Part shown: positions 49,271 to 62,263 of the stretch, piece by piece
How the letters are laid out: each line of letters begins with the position of its first letter
How positions within the stretch are numbered: the stretch's first letter is position 1
From: Rutidosis leptorrhynchoides
Lineage: Eukaryota > Streptophyta > Magnoliopsida > Asterales > Asteraceae
Length of the DNA stretch: 64,000 bases
Assembly (NCBI RefSeq): GCF_046630445.1
Contig: NC_092335.1
Span: 3,098,001 to 3,162,000 of the forward strand
Direction of reading: 5' to 3'
Translations under genes and position numbers: made by a program
Notes under the pieces: model-generated
Database searches by the model: none
Seen by the model: only the letters and a program-made list of their open reading frames with translations
Told to the model about the DNA's origin: nothing

Positions 49271-50333
49271 GTTAATTTGGTTTTGAATTGCATAAATTCA
49301 GTCATTCAGATGATCGGATGCTTAACTTAATTGAAAATCTTATTTCGTAGTTAATTGTCTGGTTCATAATACTTGATCGGTACATATAGTTAAATTCGAT
49401 TAAAATTGTCTTGTTTGATGTCAAAATTGAACTAATAATTACCAGTTGGAAAGTTACCCCCAAAATGGGCTATGATTGTCAAAATTAGGGTTTATGATTA
49501 TATTTTTAAGCTTTGGTTTGGTCTATTATGAAGTATGGATGAAGTAATTTCAGATTGTTTCAGAGATTGAAGGTTACATTAATTTGGATTCTGTTTTAAA
49601 AATGCTATTGATGGTTGATCAGAAAAGGGTGTAGAAAACAAATTATCCGAAGGAGGTCCATGAAATGTGTGATTTCTTGTTTATTTATGGCGATTAAACG
49701 AAAGTGAATAGTTTGCATCTTAAATTTGTTTATGTATCATAGATGTCCATATGTCCTTTGTTTTATAGGTTTTACATAAGAAATTCAGTTTTATTGTTTT
49801 GAATTTTGTTATGATCACTGTACTTCAACGCTTCTTATTGCTTTTAGTTTTTTAGGAAGAGGTCCCTGATAAATTCATGATTTAGTTTGCATGATGAATA
49901 CCATGTATGCCAGATAGAGTTAAGGCATATAAGATTGTTGATTTGCTTGTATTTTCAGTATTCGCTCTGCAACAATTGTATGGTACGTTGGTAACATTTA
50001 ATTCTTCTTAGAAATTAAACAACCTATCAAGATAACCTTTGTACAGAACCTGTGTCTCAATTGAATTATGAAGAAACTGGTAGGAGATCCTACCAGGAAG
50101 ATTCGTTATATTTGACTGCACCTTTATGTTAAGTTATTTTATGATAATACCACATTATATTTTTCCTGATTAATTATTTGGATGGAATTTTCCATGTTTA
50201 CGCCTTCATACCTAAAGGCCTATTAGTCCTTCTTTGGTGTTAAAAAGATACATAATTTTAGCTATGAAGCTTTTAAATTAACTACTTTTTGTCGGGGTGT
50301 ATAGGTTTTGTTGGTGTGGCGAAAAACTTAATA

Positions 50334-52203
50334 ATGGAAGAGGAGGATACAAGGAAGTGGGAGGATCTAGATACAGACATTCTGGTGAAGATATTTCAAG
50401 GGTTTGACATTTTTGAGTTGACTTCTGGTTTGGGTCAAATATGTAGCTCATGGCGTTATGCTGCTTGTGATCCACTGTTATGGAAAACACTTGATTTGTC
50501 AATGTTGAAATCCAACTACATAAAAATCCCGTTAGAACCTTATGTGTACGTGGATGGACGATCTGATAAACAACTCACAAGACTTCTTAAGATTTCTCTG
50601 AATCTCAGCCGTGAATGTGTTACAACTCTGATTTTCCATTTCTATTCATATGTCACTGATGATCAGTTGACATACACTGCTGAAAGGTATCATATTCACC
50701 ATTATCTTTTTTCCCTTATCTTTTGTGATGTATTAATCTAAAGAAATTGAAAATGAAGAAACTTATATTATATTTAATTTCGTTAGTGAAACTTGATATC
50801 GTAACACATAGCGTGGTTGTATATCCATGATCCCTTTCATTTTGTTGGGTAATCTTGAGGCCCAAGATACCAGCCCGTTATCAGGATTAGTGGGCCACAA
50901 CAGCCCAGTCAGATATTCCAGCTCAAACACGTGAATTATTAATCTCGATTAAGAAGGCAGAGAACGAGTCAGTTGACAACTGATTAGGAGCAGTAGTTTC
51001 ATTAGGAGTAGGCATGGGTTCATGGCTCTCGTTCTTAGTGGGTGGTTAGATTATGATGTTATTTTGTAGTTATAAATAGAAACTTTAAATTCATAAGGTA
51101 ATTGCAGTTTTGTTAAGTAATATTATAAGAACATTGCCCAAGTGTTTCTTATATCTTGCTTTATATTTGATTGTATATGTAGGATAGTTGAAATACTTGG
51201 TAAGAAAGCAAGTATACTTTGGACCTGTATGTTCCAACACATCTGTCTATTAGAGTTGGTCGTGCATCAAGCCAAACAACAATGTGTCAAATTGGGTAAC
51301 ATTGGCACTGGTGAAGGCGGGCAGGGTTGACTGAAACCATTGTCGTCTATATGGTTAACTGTGTATAATAATTAGTATGCGAGAACTAATTAAAAAAGTT
51401 ACTGTTTCAATAATAGTAATTGTTTGCTTAATACTTTGTTCATTCATTCAGTAGGTTTTAGCTTTTAAGCGACTTTCGATCTGTTTTCTTTTAAGCTAAA
51501 TTTTTTTTTTTTTTTTTTTTTTTGTAAATGTTGGATATATAACTAACGTGAATCTCACGACCAATTCATAAGTTAATTGGTCAAAACTGACCCCCTTAGT
51601 ACTATGCGAGTTTGAAAGCTCAGTCTTTGTGATTGTGAATGCAGGAGCCCAAACCTGAAACGGTTGGTGTTACCTGCATGGAACCGAATAAAGAAAACGG
51701 GGATATGCAAGTCTATTAGGATGTGGAAGGATCTCGAATCCCTTGCAATGCCAAGTATAGCCAATCCACCTTATCTCATGGAAGAAATCTCCAAAAACTG
51801 CAAGAAATTTTCACAACTAAAAATCTTCGGCCCATGTGACATCTTATTCGTGCAAACACTCATACGTTGTGTTCCTAACCTCAAAGTTTTAAGTCTTCGG
51901 TGCTCGATGCTCCACTTGGACGCATTGCTACTTATTCTGAATGGATTGAAGAATCTAGAGGTGCTTAACATATCACATTGCTACATTGTAGAAGACCGTC
52001 CAGCTCCTGCTAGTAGAAGAGTGGTCGAGAAGCTTGATGATACTATTTTGGACAAGGGTTCACGTTTGCGTAACTTTTTCACGTGCAGAGATGAATCGTG
52101 CACTATGTGTCAGAGAACCAAGGCTGATGAAGGTTTTATGAGGTGGTACAAGTATGAAGAAGGTTCATGGAAGGAAGATGAGGTAAAGTCTCTTGCAATA
52201 TGA
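50334..52203 (+). CDS. F-box/LRR-repeat protein, At3g48880-like (two exons)
   Basis: The exons are 50334-50686 and 51645-52203 (GT-AG intron; the split codon AG|G is restored), giving 303 residues. The N-terminus is an F-box (KWEDLDTDILVKIFQGF, then SSWRYAACDPLLWKTLDLS). The rest has leucine-rich repeats (LKIFGPCDILFV, LKVLSLRCSMLHLDALLLIL, LEVLNISHCYIVE) and a Cys-containing C-terminus (CTMCQRTKADEGFMRWYKYE) that I associate with the Arabidopsis At3g48880 group. Such proteins recruit substrates to SCF ubiquitin ligases; the target is unknown. The ATG at 50334 is chosen because the F-box starts just after it; the frame upstream is leader. No lesion was seen. It is the only intact host gene in the window. 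Confidence 0.9.
50843..51239 (+). mobile_element. Small Copia-like solo LTR in the F-box intron
   Basis: TGTTGGGTAATC to TGTTCCAACA, 397 bp with 6-bp terminal inverted repeats TGTTGG/CCAACA. It has TATAAATAG at 51071 in the middle. Flanks are CATTT (50838-50842) and CATCT (51240-51244), a 4/5 match that could be a decayed target duplication. It could instead be a TRIM remnant. Strand is set by the TATA box. Confidence 0.6.
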
Positions 52204-52755
52204 GATTTTAGATCAAGAATCAAGAATATGAACAATTGGAAGATAATTTTTTTTTGTTTGTTTTTTCCCCCCTTTTTTGGTATAATTTTGCATATGTATT
52301 ATGTATATATATGTGGAGGAAAGAGAGAATAAAGTGTATGTCTAGGGTGAAGCCCAAGTTTACAATGAAAAAGGATATGTAGTATGTGATGTATGTAGTG
52401 TGTGAATATGTGATGTTCAGTACAGCCCTGCATACTATATGCTGCTTTTTAAGACTGTTGAGTTTCTTTCTTCTTGGAGAACTAGTTTATTATTAACCTT
52501 GGGTACTTTGAGTCATTCATTTTTTTTGGTAGTATGTAGTGTACTAGCGCATGATCTTGCTGACTAAATTTATAAAACCCGAGTCTAAAACGAAACATCT
52601 ACTTGGGCTTTAGAAAGATTTGCTGAATTTTGCGAGTAGATGTTGAATGATTTACCCTAGATGCAAGTTGCAAATGGGCGACTTGCGATTTACGGGCAAT
52701 CCGGATAAGGTTTAAGATAATATTTTGAATAAGATTTTTTAAGATTTTCTAGATT
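52204..52755 (+). other. 3' UTR and downstream spacer of the F-box gene
   Basis: T-rich sequence with candidate polyadenylation contexts (GAATAAAGTG near 52328, then TTTTTTTGG). No other gene is seen before the LINE fragment. Confidence 0.5.
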
Positions 52756-53847
52756 AATGTGTTAGTCTTATTAGGAAAAGATGAGAGAAGACCTTATTAG
52801 GAAAAGATGGGAAGAGTATTTTGCATCCCTTTTCGGTAGGGCAAGAACGGAGCGGAACGGGGAATTCCACGAGTTCGTGAATATCAAAACAACTGTTTCT
52901 GCACAAGGATTAACCAGGAGGAAGTTAGATCGGCCCTACGAAAGATGGGGAGAAACAAAGCAGTAGGACCAGATCAAATTCCGATTGAGGCGTGGAAGTG
53001 CCTAGGAGGCAATGGGGTTAGATGGTTGACAAACCTTTTCAACACGACGTTTAGAAACGCAAAGATGCCTATGGAATAGAGACTCAGTGAGGTTATTCCC
53101 ATTTACAAGAACAAGGGAGATGCGCAAATATGTAGTAATTACAGTGGCATAAAGTTACTTAGTCATACTATGAAGCTTTGGGAGAGAGTGATTGAGACGA
53201 GGCTCCGACGCGAGACAAAGGTTTCAGAGAACCAATTCGGTTTCATGCCAGGACGCTCATCGATGGAGGCGATTCACATCATTAGAAGCCTTATGAAGAA
53301 GTATACGGAAAAACAAAAGAATCTACACATGGCGTTCTTAGACTTGGAAAAGGCTTATGACTGTGTCCCGCGCGAGCTGATTTGGGAGACTCTTAATGTT
53401 AGGGGTGTCCCAAGTAGATATATAAGAACTATTAGAGATATGTACGAGGGGGCGAAGACTCGTGTACGTACGACGGTAGGAAACACAGAGTTTTCCCGGT
53501 AGAGGTAGGTTTACATCAGGGATCGGCCCTTAGCCCATATCTTTTCGCTTTGATCTTAGACGAACTAACCCAAAGGATACAAGATAACATCCCATGGTGC
53601 TTAATATTTGCCGACGATATTGTATTAGTTTCGGATTCCCATGATGAGCTTAACAGAAGGCTAGAGCAATGGAGGATCGCCCTAGAATCAAATGGCCTAC
53701 GGATTAGCAGACTTAAATCGGAGTATCTTGGATGCGATTTTGGGACGAACGAAGAGGAACAAGAGGATATAGTGGATGTCCGAATTGGGGAGCAGATTTT
53801 ACCGCCACAAGAGTCCTTTAGATATTTAGGCTCGATACTTCACAAAA
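52756..53847 (+). pseudogene. RTE-like LINE reverse-transcriptase fragment
   Basis: The parts of a non-LTR RT domain lie in order across three frames: RKMGRNKAVGPDQIP (52945), [17 protein letters not shown] (53110), [18 protein letters not shown] (53335), LHQGSALSPYLFALILDEL (53510) and the catalytic FADDIVLV (53605). Frameshifts lie near 52900 and 53500 and a TAG is at about 53078. The endonuclease is absent upstream. The 3' end is cut at 53847 by the large minus-strand element, inside a YLGSILHK motif; the remainder may continue beyond the window. Confidence 0.85.
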
Positions 53848-55117
53848 TTTAACGACCCGTCCTAATCCATCTGGACGAATACATTAAGTTTGGTTACATC
53901 GCGAGGTACTTGACCTCTATATGATACATTTTACAAACATTGCATTCGTTTTTAAAAGACAAACTTTCTTTTCATCGAAAGTTGACGGCATGCGTACCAT
54001 TTCATAATACATCCAACTATAATTGACTTAATAATAATCTTGATGAACTCAACGACTCGAATGCAACGTCTTTTGAAATATGTCATGAATGACTCCAAGT
54101 AGTATCTCTAAAATGAGCAAATGCACAGCGGAAGATTTCTTTCATACCTGAGAATAAACCTGCTTTCAAGTGTCAACCAAAAGGTTGGTGAGTTCATAGG
54201 TTTATCATAAACAATAAAATTCATCATTTTGATAGACCACAAGATTTTAAATACAGTACACCTATCTCGTGTACGAAACCATTTTTCATAATGCTTAGCA
54301 GAGTAGGTTAGTATCCTTTTCTCCCCCGTAGGTTGCCTCGCGATTTTTAAATAACCGTACACATATCTCGTGTACAAAATATAATACACATAACCTGTGT
54401 ATAAAAATCATTCTCTCGATACATAACATTCACTTTGCTTTCATAACGATTCACAATAATTGATTTCATTGCTCAACATGGTAACCGACCTTAACATATA
54501 ATGCGCATCAATAATATCTCCAAAAACAGAACATCTCGTCTGTATAATATATAAACTTCGAAGTACTAAACCCCACGCCCACTAGCTCTTCCGTCTAGTG
54601 AACATTCTGGGTGGGGGTGTTAAACCCGGTAGCTACCTTTAGGATTCGCGTGAATTAGGGCCATACCCGATTCTAATTCTTAGGTTACCAAGCAATAATA
54701 ATCAGGGAAAAATATTCACAACAATTAGTGGCAATTATCACGTCCAACTAATTCAATAATAATTCACAGAACTTCTGTCTGCATAATAATTCATTCGAGG
54801 AATGTTTTGCTTGTGTCTATCTCGTCAAACATTTATAAAAGCATTTCATGTATTCTCAGTTCAAAATATATTTCAAAAGCATTTAATAAAGCAGTTATAA
54901 AAACAGCGCATGTATTCTCAGTCCCAAAAATGTAAAGAGTAAAAGGGAGCAAATGAACTCACAATATTGTATTTTGTAGTAAAAATACATATGACGACAT
55001 TGAACATATGTAGGGTTGGCCTCGGATTCACGAACCTATATCATTTGTATTTTTATTAATATACATAGTTGTAATCGAATAAATATATATAAAAATTTAT
55101 TAGTTATATTCTTTTTA

Positions 55118-55193
<76 letters not shown>

Positions 55194-55317
55194 TCGTATA
55201 TTCATTTTGTACATAAAAATATTAAATTTTGTTATGTTATATGTATTAAATATATATTTATATATAAATATAAATATCATTTGTTTGTTAATACTAAGAT
55301 AATATTTTAAGTGATAA

Positions 55318-55342
55318 CAATAATAATAATGATAGTACTAAT

Positions 55343-55433
<91 letters not shown>

Positions 55434-55687
55434 TTAATAATAATAATAATGTTAATAAAATGAAAATACTTATAATACTAAAAATAATGATAATACTAGT
55501 AAAAATGTTATAAGTTAATAATAATAATGATACTACTAACAATAAATATAATACTTATAAAGTTATTAATAATAATACTAATAGTATAATATTAGTAATA
55601 ATAATAATGATACTAATAATATTAATTATATTAATGATAATAATAATCCTAATATTAATGTTATAATAATTAATTAACATAATAATA

Positions 55688-55784
<97 letters not shown>

Positions 55785-55790
55785 TATAAT
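55318..55790. repeat. (TAA)n-type microsatellite arrays
   Basis: Long runs of ATA/TAA at 55345-55430 and 55697-55785, with looser copies between. The 5' LTR has a corresponding array at 63680-63760 that is shorter, so it has changed length since insertion. Confidence 0.9.
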
Positions 55791-55825
55791 GCTACCTTTG
55801 AAAGAACCAGATTTAAAAACAAAAT

Positions 55826-55898
55826 GCCACCGCCCAGACTCGAACCCAAGACCTCTCGCTTAAACCGATAACGCCTTAAACCATTTCACCATCGGTTT
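55826..55898 (-). tRNA. tRNA-like sequence (degenerate, possible SINE head)
   Basis: On the minus strand, TGGTGAAATGGTTTAAGGCG resembles a Leu/Ser-type A box and GGGTTCGAGTC resembles a B box, spaced as in tRNA genes. The ends GAAACCG and CGGTGGC pair at 5 of 7 positions. Anticodon and T stems are imperfect, so it is not a working tRNA gene. A tRNA-derived SINE or captured tRNA copy inside the LTR is likely. Confidence 0.35.
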
Positions 55899-56428
55899 CT
55901 TTCTGAGTTCATTCACAGAATAAAATATATATATCCTCTCTTCGCTACGGCCCAACAACAATACTAAGATCTCGGCCCAATTTACTAAACCCATTTATCA
56001 TCATAATCCAATCCGGTTAATTATGTCTCATTGGCCCGACTAGCAACTGAAATATACCGACCCAAGTTGTGTTAAAAACCCAAAACAGCCCAAACCCAAA
56101 AATTCAAGTTCGTGGCTTTTTGTATGATACTAGGTATAGGTATTTGGAACGGCAGTGCAAGAATCGACGTAGAAGCAGGAACAGAACCGGTAGCAGGTAT
56201 CATCATCATCATGATTAATCATCATCTTTGTACATCTCCTTCATCATGCGTCCTCAACAGACTCACATTATCATCATCTCATCATTATCACAGATCACCC
56301 TCATTAAATCTTTTTCGCTAACCATCATCTCTAATATCGTCATCATTCACGTTTTATTAATTGAGATAGAAACAGTAACAGAAACATCACACAACCAGAT
56401 TTGGTTGTCAGATAACAGCAAAAAAGGG

Positions 56429-56542
<114 letters not shown>

Positions 56543-57779
56543 AGTATAGCAGTCGACGGTGGTGGTTTGGGTAGTTTATGACTTGGCTCAAACAGAAACA
56601 AGAAAGTACTGCAGTAACATCAACAATACAGCAAATTAAAATAGTTGTTGTGGTTTAATGTCGGCAAAAGAAAAGAAAAAAGATAGGACAGAAGTGGAAC
56701 AACAAGTAGGTCTCATGTTTGTTTAATTGGATCCATTAGACCCGTCCACTATCACATGACAAAACAGTTTTTAATTATATAAAAACGTTATAAAAGTTTG
56801 CAAGTTGCAGCAGCCTATATGCAGTAGCAATCAAAACAAGTGGTTCGTGGTTCGGTCGTAGACTGAAACAGAAAACAAATGCAGGAGCTTATGAAGGTGA
56901 TGATGAACAGTGGTGGGTTTAGTCTTGAGTTTACGAAAAAGAAAACAAGAAAGAAGAAAGAGAGGAAGAGATGGTTGTAGGTGTTTAACAATGGCGATGG
57001 TAAGGTTACGGTGGCTATTTTGACAGGAAAAGAATAACCAAATATAGCAGTAGCAATTAGGTTCAAGGTGGTGATCGTATGGTGGTTATGGAGGTGGAGG
57101 TGACTCGCGTATATGATGTTGGTGTGCTAAGGAATTGATGGTGGTGAAGATGTCAATGATGGTGAAGTTCATGTGGTACTCGACCGAAACATAGTATGCA
57201 GGTTATGGTTGAGGTGTTGAAGAGAAGTGGGTTTTGTGTTTTTGGATGCAGTGTAGGTAAATGTATATATATATATAGAGAGAGAGATAGAGAATTGATA
57301 GTTCACAAACCAACACAATAATATAATATTGAAAAACAAAAACGTGTGAGTGTAAAGAAACAGTTGGCAGCCACTTAATTAGATTATTCTACCGACAGTT
57401 TTCACTGGCTGTGTATCTTGCACTATTTGAAATCAGTGCCGGATAAAAGTCTTCGGAAAATTCCTAAATTTTTATGATAATTATCTTTATTTATTTTAGT
57501 CATTATGGTATAAAATTTGATTATTAATTACTAAATAAAAATTACATCGACTGTCCCTCTCAATTCTGGGTAAAATATAAAAAGTCTAAAATTTAATAAC
57601 TAGATCCTAAATACATTTTTAGTAAGCCTAAAATTTATAGAACTCATTTTCGGATAACCGTTTATTTTAAAATTATATAGGTTTGAATTTTACTTGCTTA
57701 ATATCGATCGACTGACAAACGAGTGCTATTATCGTTTACTAAATAAATTCGAAACCATATAAATATACATTCAATATAT

Positions 57780-57913
<134 letters not shown>

Positions 57914-58201
57914 TTTATTTTAATATCATATATTATTTTATTTACATAGTTAATTAACTCATATAATATTTTAATTTATAATAATTAATATATATATATA
58001 TATATTTATTTATTTATTTATATATTTATTTACAAATAATGGTTCGTGATTTGGCGAGAATAGTCGAAGGGTAATTGATTACATGAACACTTTTCAAAGT
58101 TTTTGAAACATCAACATTACAGACTTTGCTTATAGTGTCGGAAACATTAAATCATATAAAGATTAAGTTTAAATTTGGTCGAAAATTTCCGGGTTGTCAC
58201 A

Positions 58202-58240
58202 GTACTTACCCGTTAAAGAAATTTCGTCCCGAAATTTGAT
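58202..58240 (-). other. Polypurine-tract region of the minus-strand element
   Basis: Read on the minus strand: AAATTTCGGGACGAAATTTC, TTTAACGGGTAAGTAC, then the LTR start. Confidence 0.8.
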
Positions 58241-61200
58241 TGGGATGGTCATGGCTGACAATAAGTCTGTTTTCATGACGCATACGAGCTGAAAATTAGA
58301 GTTTTATCATCATCGAGTAATACAGACAAATCAATTTGATTTTGTGAAGAGTACGAGTGAAGATATCACAAAAGACTGAGATAGAGATTCAACTTTTAAC
58401 GTAGTTACAGTGGATTTCCGGATTTCAAGTAATTTAGAGAAAATCTTAGTAATAAAATTTGGTTCTTCGTGTAATTAAGAAAATAGGATCTTCTTTGGTT
58501 AAATGCGATAATCTGTTTTGATTGCTCTGTCGGATATTTCCCTATAAATTTACATTTTCCGTTTTATTATTCTCACCATTCCTATACTTTCTTCCTTAAT
58601 CCATACTTCTAAATATTGTAAAAATGCTTAATCCAGTACTGATCCTTGTCCTTCTTCTGACAATCGTTTCTGTCTTCCTCCTTTTTCATCTACCACCGGA
58701 GGAATCTTTTAACTTCTACTATTACCTTGGGGTTATAGTGTTTTTCATTATCCCGTGTATTTATGTTGCTATCCGCATTGATATACACGGTTTGTAATTT
58801 ATGTGTTTGTGATCGGCTTTATATTTTCCTTTATATTTCGGAGCTTCATACTCTTGTTTTCTCTTCCCGATTCTAAATCAAGCGAATAATGGTCCAGAAT
58901 TCGTAGGTATGGAGTTTCGAATGAACATGACTAACGTTCTAAGAGAGAATTTGTAATAGCACGATCTTGATTGGTTAAATTACCAGAATTTCCAGAGAAA
59001 AAATAGAACTATCAAGAAATTATGTTCTTGATATGTTTATATATTAGATATAATGTAAGAGTCGTGTAACATAGCACATGATGACGTTATGATCTGTGAA
59101 TCATCACGTTCCATTAGAAACTCAGCATGACTTACTGTAATATAATCACGTTGATCAAGTGTCATTATATTATACTAACTCATGCTTCAGTTCCCAACAC
59201 TACTTCAAAAATATTCATATTTTAAGTTCGAATTTTCAGAATTTAGAAACTAAACAGTTTATTTTCTGATGTATTACTGATATTGCGAAGAGATGAATGA
59301 TTTTAGATAAGAATAGTTATGAAAATATCTTCAGAAATATCAAGGATATTTATAATGAAAGATACGGTGTTATCTTAGAATTTTAGAATCAAATTGTGAT
59401 GAAGAATTTCATTCACGATGATTTAGAGCGATTAAGGAGCAAGATATTCGCTAAAGATTTCATCAGGATCAGAATCATCAGGATTCTTTATATGCAAGTT
59501 TAGTCCTTGTGATTTGTCCACGGTTTCCTTTATGGTTTGTTCAATCCGTTTTCCAGTTCCAACTTTTCTGAGCTTTGCCAACATACAATTCTTTATCATC
59601 ACTTTCGATTGTTAAGGTCGTTTACAGTTTTTGTTGCTTCATTCAACTTTTTTCAAAATTCAGAGTATTGGTTCGTAGACTGGGTGCTTTTCAGAATTTC
59701 AGAATGGAAGATCATAATTCTAAGAGATAAATGTTATATGTATACATATAACTGTTGATATAGAAACGCTGTGAGATTCAAAATACTGATTGCTGATTCC
59801 CAGTAATTGGTATGGCAGTTCTCGTTACAATATGCGGATGAGTATATGATAAGGTTTTAATGAACAAATATAATGGTTTTTCGGAGAGACTTAAGTCAAT
59901 GAGTAATGAAGTTACTGGTAAGTTTACTGCTAATGTGGTGGAATATAAATGGTTCCCCGGTAACAATAAAAGAGCACGCATATATATCAAGGTTATAATA
60001 AGTTTGTTTCGAACGAAAAGTCGAAGTTGACTTGCTGGAGCTGTGACAAAATTGGCTATTTTGGAAAGGGATTGCAAAGTTATTTTCGGTAATAACAACG
60101 CCAAAGGAGCTAGCACAGATACGTGTTAAACGTTTACTCAGGTTCCGTGTGTTTTCAGGTGCATAACTATATGCATAAATCTTTTCTTACGTAGATGAAG
60201 TGCGGTTGATTCATCTTCTCGATTGAGGTATTTTTAAGAATAATGAAAGGTTTGAACGCAGATTGAAATTTTCAAGATACAAATGAGGTTTAAGATGAAA
60301 TCAAGTGGCAAACTTGAAGAAATGTTTAGTTTCATATGTTATAATCAATATTTTAATTCATTTTAATTGTCCAATGTTATTAGTCCACAGTTAGTAGTCC
60401 ACAATTAGTAGTTTAACAATTTATATAGTTTAACATATAATATTCGAATTAATTAATACGTGTCGTGACCCATTATATACATGTCTCAGACTCGATCACA
60501 ACTCAAAGTATATATATTATTTAGAATCAACCTCAACCCTGTATAGCTAACTCGAACATTACCGCATATAGAGTATCTATGGTTATTCCAAATAATATAT
60601 ATAGATGACGTCAATATGATATGTCAAAACATTGTATACGTGTCCCGATATTTAAAGTGCGTAAAATAAATAACTGAAATTAAATGACGATAAATAAAAT
60701 TGCGAGAATTAAAATTGCGATAAATAAATTGCGATAATTAACAGTTAGCTAGGAACAGTTAGCTAGGATTTTGTTAGCGTGGATTCTTAACAAAATTTCT
60801 CATAGTTAATTTGTTTGTTTCTAACAAATTTTTATTTTTTGTCCAATGTTTTCTTCATTATGCCACTTGTTGGATTCTGATAAGTCAAAATCCAAATATG
60901 AAATTGAATGAAAATGGTTATTCTGTGGTGAACGGATTCGTATATCTGTGGATGTAAGTAGAATAGTAAATGACTGTTGAATCAGATTCGAAGAATGTAC
61001 AGTGTAACTTATTAATGTGAAATTTAAATATTCCTCGGGTGTTACCTACCCGTTAAAATATTTTCACCATTAACAGTTTATACAAAAGAATTTTTAATTA
61101 CAATCTTTATGAAAACATATATACATATATATTTTCTTCAGATGTAATCATGGATTTAATTAAACTCATTTGATTTACCGTTAGAACAAGAATATATAAT

Positions 61201-61276
61201 CTCTAAAACATTAGAGATTACATAATTGCCATGTTGAACGAAGATAAATGATGTAAAACGTCATGTAGAACGATGA
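58241..61276 (-). other. Non-coding interior of the minus-strand element
   Basis: No polymerase or integrase motif in any frame. It aligns by eye with the interior of the 29239 element in the same order (for example 59050-59215, 60290-60370, 60460-60646, 60690-60775), showing a common non-coding backbone. Confidence 0.65.
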
Positions 61277-61774
61277 TTATCCTTGAGGTATAGATTGTGA
61301 TGTTGAGGCGTGTGATGCGGATGTTATTGTTGGTGGTACTGGTGTTGCCGGTGTTGTTGCTGAAGCTGGTAGGTTTTGCACCATGTTTTCCAAATTGATT
61401 ACTCGAGCGTGAAGTTCGTTGACTTCTTCCATTATTCCGGGATGATTGTCGGTCGAAACGCGTGGATGAATAAGATCTAGATTTGTGGATAGAATATAAT
61501 CGTGACGATCTACCCTGGAAATGAGGCTGAAAATGGTGTTTCGGATAGGTTCGCAGGTAAGTGCTTCAGGTTCTTCGCCAAGAGGGCAATATGGTGGATG
61601 GAAGGGATCACCTTCTTCTTGTCTCCAATAATTAAGTAGGCTACGAACCCATCCCCAATTCATCTAGAATAGATGATGGCTAATTGGTTGATCCATTCCG
61701 GTGATGCTGCTTTCGGAGCTTGAGTGAAAATCCATATCGGAATCCGAGGGACTTGAACTAGTGGCGAGTTCCAT
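61277..61774 (-). pseudogene. Gag N-terminal remnant in the minus-strand element
   Basis: An ATG at 61774-61772 (MELATSSSPSDSDMDF) opens a Ser/Asp-rich N-terminus. An in-frame TAG at 61666-61664 interrupts it. The frame continues with WVRSLLNYW, PPYCPLGEEPE and ISRVDRHDYIL, then a coiled-coil-like EEVNELHARVINLENMVQNL, and ends in a Pro/Thr/Ser-rich tail. Capsid core and zinc knuckle are missing. Better preserved than the copy at 32650-32924. Confidence 0.75.
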
Positions 61775-61847
61775 TTCGTACGATTGAATAAAGAATTTTT
61801 CGATATGAAATGATTTTCGGCTATCGGGTGGTATTCTAATTACATAG

Positions 61848-61848
61848 A

Positions 61849-61922
<74 letters not shown>
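61848..61922. repeat. (TA)n microsatellite upstream of the gag remnant
   Basis: About 37 TA units in the leader of the minus-strand element. Confidence 0.95.
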
Positions 61923-61924
<2 letters not shown>

Positions 61925-62250
61925 CAAAAGATTTCGTAGATTACGGAAGAATTTACGGAATATACTAGGCATAGTTTACAGTAACATATACGCTAAGATA
62001 TGAATTAGCAGATACGCTAAGATATGAATTTTGTCTATACACTATTCATGCAATCAATGCAGTAAGATGTGTCTAGACTAAAAATGATAAGAAGAAAATT
62101 TCCTAAGGATGATAAGTAGGTAATTTTCGACACGAAATGATAAGCAAAACTTTTGACATGCAGACACGGTCGAAGTCCAGACTCACTAATGTATCTAAAC
62201 AACTATCAGTTAGACACACTAATGCAAGACCTGGTTCGCTAAGACCACCG

Positions 62251-62262
62251 CTCTGATACCAA
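62251..62262 (-). other. Primer-binding site, initiator-Met tRNA type
   Basis: On the minus strand TGGTATCAGAGC follows the LTR end (GGGTCGTTAAA) after two bases, as at 32281. Confidence 0.85.
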
Positions 62263-62263
62263 C

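Noticed and set aside
55294..55542. Leucine-repeat protein on the minus strand
   Set aside because: Translation of the (TAA)n array inside the LTR.
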